Shown piece after piece: positions 44,168 through 53,100 of a stretch of DNA of 64,000 nucleotides. Location of the stretch: positions 62,001-126,000 of the forward strand of contig NZ_JALOCH010000009.1 of assembly GCF_023227875.1 (NCBI RefSeq). Direction: 5' to 3'. Numbering within the stretch: the first letter of the stretch is position 1; the number at the start of each line of letters is the position of its first letter. The notes under the pieces were generated by a model that did no database searches, was not told where the DNA came from, and saw only the letters and a list, made by a program, of their open reading frames with translations. Made by a program: the position numbers and the translations under genes. This stretch comes from Methanoregula sp. GTDB lineage: Archaea > Halobacteriota > Methanomicrobia > Methanomicrobiales > Methanospirillaceae.

Positions 44168-47100
44168 TTACCTTCCCTTCTCGTAACAGATCTTTGCTTC
44201 CTCGGGTTTGCCGATCTTGTCAAGGACATCCCCGATATCGTTCCAACACTCCTTGCGCCCGGGATCGATCTCCAGCGCCCGCTTGAATGCAGCGAGGGCG
44301 TCCTGGAACATGCCCATCTCCTGGAGCGCCCGGCCCTTGTGGATCCAGGCATCGACGAACTCCGGCTGAATATGGAGCATCGCATCGAACGCCTCCACGG
44401 CGTCTTCATTCCGGCCGAGCGCAATCAGGGCACTGCCCCGGGTAAAGTACGCGATGGAGAACGTTGGATCGATCAGCAGGGCACGGTCATAAAACTCGAT
44501 GGCTTCATCGTATTTCTGCCGGGCCGACAGGGCCATCCCCTGCCGTGTCAGTGCCTCGGTATTTTCCGGGTCCAGTGCAAGCCCGCTCTCGTACGCCCTT
44601 TCCGCATCCGGATATTTGCCGAGATCATACATGACATTCCCTTTTCCCATCCACGCCTCGACAAGGTTCGGATCCAGCTCGATCGCCTTGTCAAAGGCCT
44701 CGATCGCGTCCCGGTTCATCCCGAGCTCGGCGAGGGAAACGCCCTTGTGGGCAAATACCGGCGGGAGGTGCTCGATCTCCAGTGCACGGTCATAGGACCC
44801 GATCGCCTCGCGGTATTGTTCGAGGGCTGCATAGGCCAGTCCCTTCTGGTCATGGATCACGGCCATCCGCGGCATGATCTCCAGCGCATGGTCGAATGCC
44901 GTGATCGCCGCATCGTAACTCACCAGTTCAACGAGTGCACGACCTTTCCAGAAGAGTGCCTGCCAGCAGGAGGGGTTGATATCGATCGCCTGGTCAAACG
45001 CAGTGGCTGCTGCCGTCGGGTTCACAAGGGCAAGGAGCGCCCGGCCTTTTTCGTACAGGGCACCCGCATTCCCGGGGGTGAGCGCGAGGACCTGGTCGAA
45101 GGAGGAAATGGCATCCTTGTATTTTCCGGTGTGGAGCTGGGACCTCCCGCGTTCGTAGATCGCCTCGGCGTATTCATGCTGGATACCCAGTGCCGCGTTG
45201 AACGCAGTTATCGACTCATCATACCGCTCGATGCGGGCGAGGGCAACACCCTTGTGGAAGTAGGCCTCCGCGTAGCGGTTGTTGTTTGCAAGGGCCAGGT
45301 CGAAAGACGGGATCGCGTCCTCGTACTGTTTCTGTTCAAGGAGGGCACGGCCCTTGTAATAGTATGCTTCGGGATAATCCGGCTGGTGGATGAGCGCCTG
45401 GTCGAATGCACCGACCGCCTCATCCGCACGATGCACCTTTATCAGGGCAATGCCCCGGAAGAGGTAGGCAGCGGCATAGGACGGGTTGAGGGAAAGGGCG
45501 TGCCCGTAATCCTGGATTGCCAGGTCGAACAAGTCGAGGCTGGCGCGTGAGATCCCGCGGTACAGCCAAGCTTCCGCAAACCCGTCATTCTCCGAGATCG
45601 CCCGGTCATACGCGATGACAGCCTCGTTGTTCATGGAGAGCATCGCGAGTGCCCGGCCCTTCTGGTAATACGCTTCTGCACAGTGAGGATGCTGCGCCAG
45701 CGCTGCCTCGAAATTCCTGATGGCTTCGTGATATTTCCCGAGCCTTAATAAGGAAAAGCCAAGGGAATAACTGGCACGTGCATCCTTTGGGTTGATGCCA
45801 AGGGCTTTGTTGAAGAAACTGACCGCGTCATGGTCCCTGCCAAGAGCGGATACGGCCCTTCCCTTTCCCGTCCAGATATGGGCGAAATTGGGGCGGATCT
45901 TCAGGGCCTTGTCAAAGGCCTGGATCGCATCGTCGTACTGCGAGAGTTTTGCCAGCGCTGCTCCCTTGTGGTACAGGGCATCCACATTCTTTGGCTGGAG
46001 GGAAAGAGCATTATCGAACGCGATCACCGCCTCCTGGAACATGCCCATATGGCACAGGGACCGTCCCTTGTCGTAATATGCCGACATGTAATCCGGCCGG
46101 ATCTCCAAAGCCCTGTTGAATGCCTCGATCGCATCCTCGTACCCGTTCGATGCATAAATCGCACTTCCCTTGAGATACCAGGCATCGGCATTGGACGGGT
46201 CAATCTCGAGCGTCCGGATATAAGATTCAACGGCATCGTTGTGCCGGCCCAGCGCGGAAAGCGCTTTGCCCCGGTGGAGCCATGCATCGATCGATTCCGG
46301 GAAGATCCCGATCACGTTATCGAAGGCCTCGATCGCGTCCTGGGACCTTCCGGTCTGGAAGAGGGAAAGCCCCTTATGGTACGAGGCCTGCCAGTTGTCG
46401 GAGTCGAGGTCGATGTTCTTGTTGAAGGCGATGATCGCCTCGTCATGCCGGCCAAGGCTCGCAAGGGCAAGACCTTTGTGGTAATACACGCCGGCATAGT
46501 TCCCGTCGATGCTGAGCACCTTATCGAATGTTTTGGCCGCCTCGCGGAACATCCCCAGCGCTGACAGGGCCCGGCCCTTGTCGTACAACGCTTCCGTATA
46601 CGTGGGGTCGATCTCCAGTGCACGGTCAAAGATCTTGATGGCCTCCTCGTTCTTCCCCATCTTCACAAGAGCTGCACCTTTGAAATGGAGGGACGGGATG
46701 TGCATGGGCTGGACCGCAAGTGCATTATTGTAGGCATCGACTGCCTCCTTTGGCATTTCGAGGCTGTCGAATGAACGGGCCCTCGCAAAGAGGGCATCGA
46801 AATAGTCCGGCCGGATGCGGACCGCCTGGTTGAATGCATGGATGGCATCGTCATGACGGTTGAGCCGGGACAGGGCCATGCCCTGTTCGAACCATGCCTT
46901 GTCATTATCCGGTGTCAGGGTCAGCAGGTGATGGTATGATTCGACCGCTTCCTCAAACTTATCAAGGGCGACATACGATGCAGCACGGTGATACATCGCG
47001 TCGTGGTCCCCCGGGTCAGACCGGAGTACCGTATTGAAGGCATGTATCGCATCGCCATACCGTTTCAGGTTATAGAGGGCATGCCCTTTCGCATGCCATG

Positions 47101-50100
47101 CTTCGGTATGCTGCGGAGAGTGCCCGATGATCCTGTCAAACGACTCAATGGCACGGTCATAGGATCCCAGTGCAGAGAGTGCACGCCCTTTTCCGAGATA
47201 TGCATCCATATCGTCCGGACGCTGTTCGAGCACATGGTCGAATGCGGGCACGGCCTCATCGAAATTCCCAAGACGCATATAGGACTGGCTCAGGTGATAC
47301 CATGCATCCGTGAGGGTTGCGTCAAGGTCAAGGGTGGCAGAGAGCGTGGATGCCGCTTCAGGAAACCGGTCAAGGTGGAAGAGTGCCAGTCCTTTATGGT
47401 AGAGGGCAGGGACATACGAAGCATTGATCGAGAGCGTTGCATCGAATGCCGTGAGCGCTTCCCTGTACTGGGTAAGCCGCTCGAACGCGAGCCCCTTGTC
47501 GTAAAAGGCGTTGATGAAGTGCGGATCGATCGCGGTCGTGTTCTCGAATGCCTGGATTGCATCGCGGTCACGGTCGAGGTGCACCAGGGCAACGCCCTTG
47601 TCATACCACGCGTTGGCATATTTTCGGTTGATCGCGATGGCGTGGTCATAGGATGCAACCGCTTCTTCATACCGGCCCAGCTCCGACAGCGCAATGGCAC
47701 GGTCATACCACCCGTTTGCATTCTTCGGATCCAGGTCAAGGGCATGGGTCAGGGCATCGATGGCCGGTTCAAACTGGCCGAGCGAGAGGAGCGAACTGCC
47801 CTTCCTGAGCCAGGCTCCCCCGCAATGGTCATCGGCCCCGAGCACCTGGTCAAAACAGGGGACTGCGTCCTGGTACCGTGCCAGATCGGTGAGCGACCGG
47901 CCTTTCAGGTACCAGGGAACCGGGTTCTCCGGGGTGAGGGCAATGGCACGGTCAAAGGATTCCAGGGTCTCCTCAAACCGGCCCAGGTCGTACAGGGTAC
48001 TGCCACGGAGCACCCAGACATCGGCATTGTTGTTTTCGAGTTCCAGTGCACGGTCGACCGACTGGAGTGCCTCATCGAACCGCGACAGTCGTGCCAGGGA
48101 ACGTCCCTTCTGGTACAGGACCTGCGAATTGTTCGGCTCCACTTCCAGCATCTTGTCAAACGCCCTGAGGGCGTTCTCATATTTACCGAGCCCGAAGTAG
48201 GAAAGACCGGTCTGGTATACGGCATCGACGATCGAAGTATCGTGGGTGAGGGCCTGTTTGTAGGAGCGTATCGCCTTCTCGTATTTCCCCAGGGCCTGGA
48301 GGGCAAGTCCCTTGTAGTAATGAGCCTGGTAAAAATCCGGGGCATGTTCAAGGGCATAATCGAAGGATGCGATAGCATCTGTGTATTTCCCGAGCCGTGA
48401 GAATGCACGCCCCCTCAGGTATGCGGCATCATACCAGGTGGAATCGAGTTCAAGGGTACGGGTAAACGCAAGTATTGCCTCCTCATCCCTGCCGAGTTCC
48501 GTTAATGCCTGCCCGCGGCTGAACACGGCCTGCACGGATTTCGGGTCATACTCAATAGTTTTATCAAATGCTTCAACAGCAGAGGAATAATCCGCGAGCT
48601 TTGTGAGGCAGACACCCTTGTCGAGCCAAGCGGCTGCATCTTCCGGCGCGAGACCCAGGGTCCTGGTGAAGGATTCCAGTGCATCCTGCCACCGTCCAAC
48701 CTGCATGAGGGAGTTCCCGCGGTAATACCAGAGTTCCCGGGTATTCAGCCCCATGGACACGGCCCGGTCAAAGGCTGCGACGGCATCCTCATGGCGGCTG
48801 ATAATTGCCAGTACCAGCCCTTTCTGGTACGCGGCATCCTGCATATCCGGTTGCAGTTCAAGAGTACGATCGAAGGCAGGAAGGGCATCTTCGTATTTTT
48901 TCAGCGCGTTCAGTTCACGTGCCTTATTGTACCATGCGACAGCACAGGTACCTTCGGACACGATCGCCTTCTCGAATGCTGCAAGGGCTTCCTCGTGAAG
49001 GTTCTGTGCAGAAAGGGCAACGCCCTTGTAATACCAGGCAGTGGCGTTTTTCTTGTCGAGAGTGATCAGCTTCTCGAACATCGCATGGGCATCATCCCAC
49101 CGGCTGAGGCGGAGATATGCCTTCCCCCGGAAGAGGAGGGCTGCCGGGTTCTGGGGTTTTCGTTTCAACGATTTGCCCAGCGATTCCACTGCCTCCTTAT
49201 ACCGGGCAAGGCGGTACAGGGAGTGTCCCTTGCATGCAAGGAGCTCCGGGTTTGCGGTATCGTTCTCCAGCGCCCGGTCCAGTTCAATGACCGAGTCCTC
49301 GTACCGGGAAAGTTTTACCAGGGAGATCCCCCGGCCCCGGTGTGCCCGCACATTTTCCGGATCCTGTGCGATCACCCCGTCAAACGAGGAGATGGCCTCC
49401 GCATAACGGTTGAGGAGCAGCAGGGATTCGCCTTTTGCCAGGAGAGAACGCGGGTCCTGCGGGTCGAGGGCAAGTGCCCGGTCTGCCGAAGCGATCACTG
49501 CTTCATACCGTTCAAGCCTGAACAGGCAGAGCGCCTGCTCGGTATGGACCCTTGCCGTGTTCAGGCCAAGCTCGATGCAGCGGCTGAACGCTTCGAGAGC
49601 GTCCTCGTACCGGTCGAGGTGGGTGAGGGAAAGACCCTTCTCGAACAGGACCTCGGCAACATCCGGCTTAACCCCCAGGAAGCCATCAAACGCTTCTACG
49701 GCTGTCGCGAATTTTTCAAGCATGACAAGTGCCCTGCCCTTCTCCTGCCATGCTTCGGCATTGGACGGGTTGATCTCGATGACCCGGGTAAATGCAGCAA
49801 CCGCATCGTCATACTCGTGGAGGAGCATCTGGGCAAAACCCTTGTACAGGAATGCCCGTTCGCAGTCCGGGGAGATCCGGTTGACTTTTGCGTATGCGGC
49901 GATCGCTTCCTTGTAGGAAGCAAGATGATCGCGTGCCCGTGCCAGCCCGTAGAGTGCGGAGAGGTCCTTGGGATGGACGGCCAGCACCTGTTCAAAGGCC
50001 GTCGCCGCTTCACGGTACCTCCCGAGTGCGGCAAGGGTCCGGCCATTCTCCAGGAAGGCCTCGGTAAAGTCCGGCATCAGCCGGTTGGCTTCATCAAATG

Positions 50101-53100
50101 ACGCTGCGGCTTCGGGCAGGCGTTTCAGGCGGAACAGGCCAACGCCCTTGTAATAGTAGGCTTCCCCGAACTCAGGGACCAGCCGGATGGCCTGGTCGAA
50201 TGCCGCCACCGCATCTTCATCATTCCCGAGGCTGATCTGCGCCCGCCCCTTGTAGAACCAGGTATGGGGGTTCTCTGTCTCGATCTCAAGGGCATTGTTG
50301 TACGAGAGCACCGCTTCAGAGAACCGTTCAACGGCAAACAGGCAGAACCCCCGGATCAGCCAGGCATTGGCAATTTTCGGGTTGGTATCCAGGGTTTTTG
50401 TCAGGATCTCGATCGCGTCGGTGAATTTTCCCAGCTCGGCAAAGGCCAGTCCCTTGTGGTAGAGCGCGTCCTTGTTGCCGGGATCGATCTCCAGGGCCTG
50501 CGAGAACGCGGACGCTGCCTCTTCCTGTTTCCCGAGGACCGCAAGCGCAAGACCCTTCTGGTACAGGGAGTCTGCTTTCAGGGGATCGATGCTGAATGCT
50601 GCATCGAACGATTCGATCGCATCCTCATGGTTCTCGAGACGGACCAGTGCGAGCCCTTTCTGGTAATGGATTGCTGCGTCATCCGGGGTGATCTCGAGGG
50701 CGATGTTAAAGGACATGATCGCCTCTTCGAACATCCCGATCTCGGCAAGGGCAATCCCTTTCTGGTAGAACGCCGGGGTGTAGCTGGGTATCAGGGCAAG
50801 GACACGGTCGAACGCTTCCACTGCTTCGAGATACTTTTCCAGGTGTGCCAGCGCGAGCCCGCGTTCATAATGGATCATGGCATCGGAAGGATCCAGCTCG
50901 ATCGAGTGGTCGAATGCCGGGACTGCATCGGAAAACCGTTCGAGGTCGGAAAGGGCCGTGCCTTTGCTGTGCCAGGCCTCGGGAGATCCGGGCCGGATAC
51001 TGATCGCTCTTTCGGCTGCTGACAGGGCATCCTCATACCTGCCGAGGTCGTGCAGGGCGAACGACTTGCAGAGTGCCGCATCGGCAAGGGCCGGATCGGA
51101 TTCGAGGGCCTGGTCGAATGCATCGACGGACTCCTGGTAGCGGCCGAGTTCATAGAGTGCGAGCCCGCGCTGGTGATGGGCGGGGGCATACCGGGGCGTG
51201 AGGGAGATACAGAGGTCCAGGACCTGGATGGCATCGTTCTGCCGTTCCATCCGCATGAGGGCAAGGCCATGGTGATAGAAGGCCATCGCGTTTGCGGGGT
51301 CGAGTGTCTCGGTACGCTCGAATTCAACAACAGACTCCGCAGGATGTGACCGTTCCAGGAACGAGAGACCGGCATGATAATGCGCTTCGGCAGAGTTCGG
51401 GTCAAGCCTGATCGCAAGAGAGTATTCTTCCAGCGCCTCGTCGTGCTGGGAGAGGTCGGAAAGGGCCCGTGCCTTGTAATAATGGGCCTGGAAATTATTT
51501 GCATTCTCTATAATTGCCTTGTCAAAATCGTGAATTGCGTCCCGGAATTTTCCAAGGTTGTAGAGGGCAATGCCTTTCCTCAGGCGTGCATCGGTATATT
51601 TGGGTTTCAGCTGGAGGGTCTTGTCAAAGGCAAAGACCGCGTCGCTGTGCCGGCCAAGGTCCCCGTAGGCCTTCCCCTTGTGATAGAACGCAAGGGCATT
51701 CTCCGGGTCGTAGATGAGGGCCTTGTCAAAGGATTCCAGCGCGTCTTCGAACCTGCCGGTCTTTTCGAGCGCGATACCGCGGTTGAAATGCCCGGGTGCA
51801 TTGCTCGTGTCTTTTGCCAGGTTCTTGTCGAATGCCTCAAGGGCTTCAGGATATTTTCCGGTCTTTAAGAGCGCAAGGCCGAGATAATAGAAGGCCTCCG
51901 TGTAGGATGCTTCGATCTCGATTGCCCGGTTCAGGGATACGATCGCATCCGGGTACCGGCCGATCTCGATCATGGACCTGCCTTTGTTGTACCATGCCGG
52001 TGCAAATGCCGGGAGGATGGCGATGGTCTTCTCGAAACTGGCGGTCGCGTCCCGGTGGTCCCCCAGCTTTGCGAGCGACAGCCCCTTGTGGAACTGCGCA
52101 TCGCCGTTCTTTGAGTCGATCTCGAGCAGGATCTCGAAGACGTGGATCGCGCCCTCGAACCGGTTCACTTTCTCCAGTGCCAGGCCCTTGTAGTAGAATG
52201 CCTCGATACTCCGCTGGTTCAGGGCGATTGCGCTGTCAAAGGCATCGATCGCGTCCTGGTACCGGCCCATGTCAAAGAGTGCCCGGCCGTTCTTGATCCA
52301 GCCAGCCTCGTTGTCAGGTTCGATCTTCAGTGATTTTGAATAGGCAAGGATCGCATCATCCGTCCTGCCGATCTGGTTGAGCGCATCGCCCTTGCGCATC
52401 CAGATGTCATAGAGCGCCGGGTTGATCTCGAGCGCCCGGGTGTATGCGCTGATCGCATCGGGGATCTTGCCGAGATCGTATAACACGGTCCCTTTCCGCA
52501 CCCATCCTTCGGCAAGGTTAGAATTGATCTCCAGCGCTTTTGTGTAAGCGTTGATGGCCTCCAGTTCCCGGGACTGGCCGGACAGGGCATCTCCCTTCTG
52601 CATCCAGACATCGATGAGCGTCGGGTTGAGCGAGAGGATACGGTCATCGGTCTCGATCACCTCGGGGTACCGCTCAAGGATGAAGAGTGATTTGGCCTTG
52701 CAGATCATTGCTTCGATCAGCGAGGGGTTTACCGCAAGGCTCTGGTCAAGCAGCGGGATTGCCTCTTCATGGCGCGAGACCGCTGCAAGCGCAATACCCT
52801 GGTACATGTAGCCGTCGGAAAGCGTTGGATCGAGCTGTGTCGCCTGCGCGAGAGCGGAGATCGCGTTCTCGAACTGCTTTGACTGGAGATAGGCAAGCCC
52901 CATGTAATAATACGACAGTGCATTTTCCGGTTCAATGGCGAGGGCACTGGAAAAAGCCTTTACGGCATCGTCGTACCGTTCCCGCTGGATCAGCGCGATT
53001 CCCTTGAAGTGGTAGGCCTGCGCATTCGAAGTATCGAGGGAAAGGGCACTGTCGAATGCCCGGATCGCATCATCGTACCGTTCACGCCCGGCATATGCGA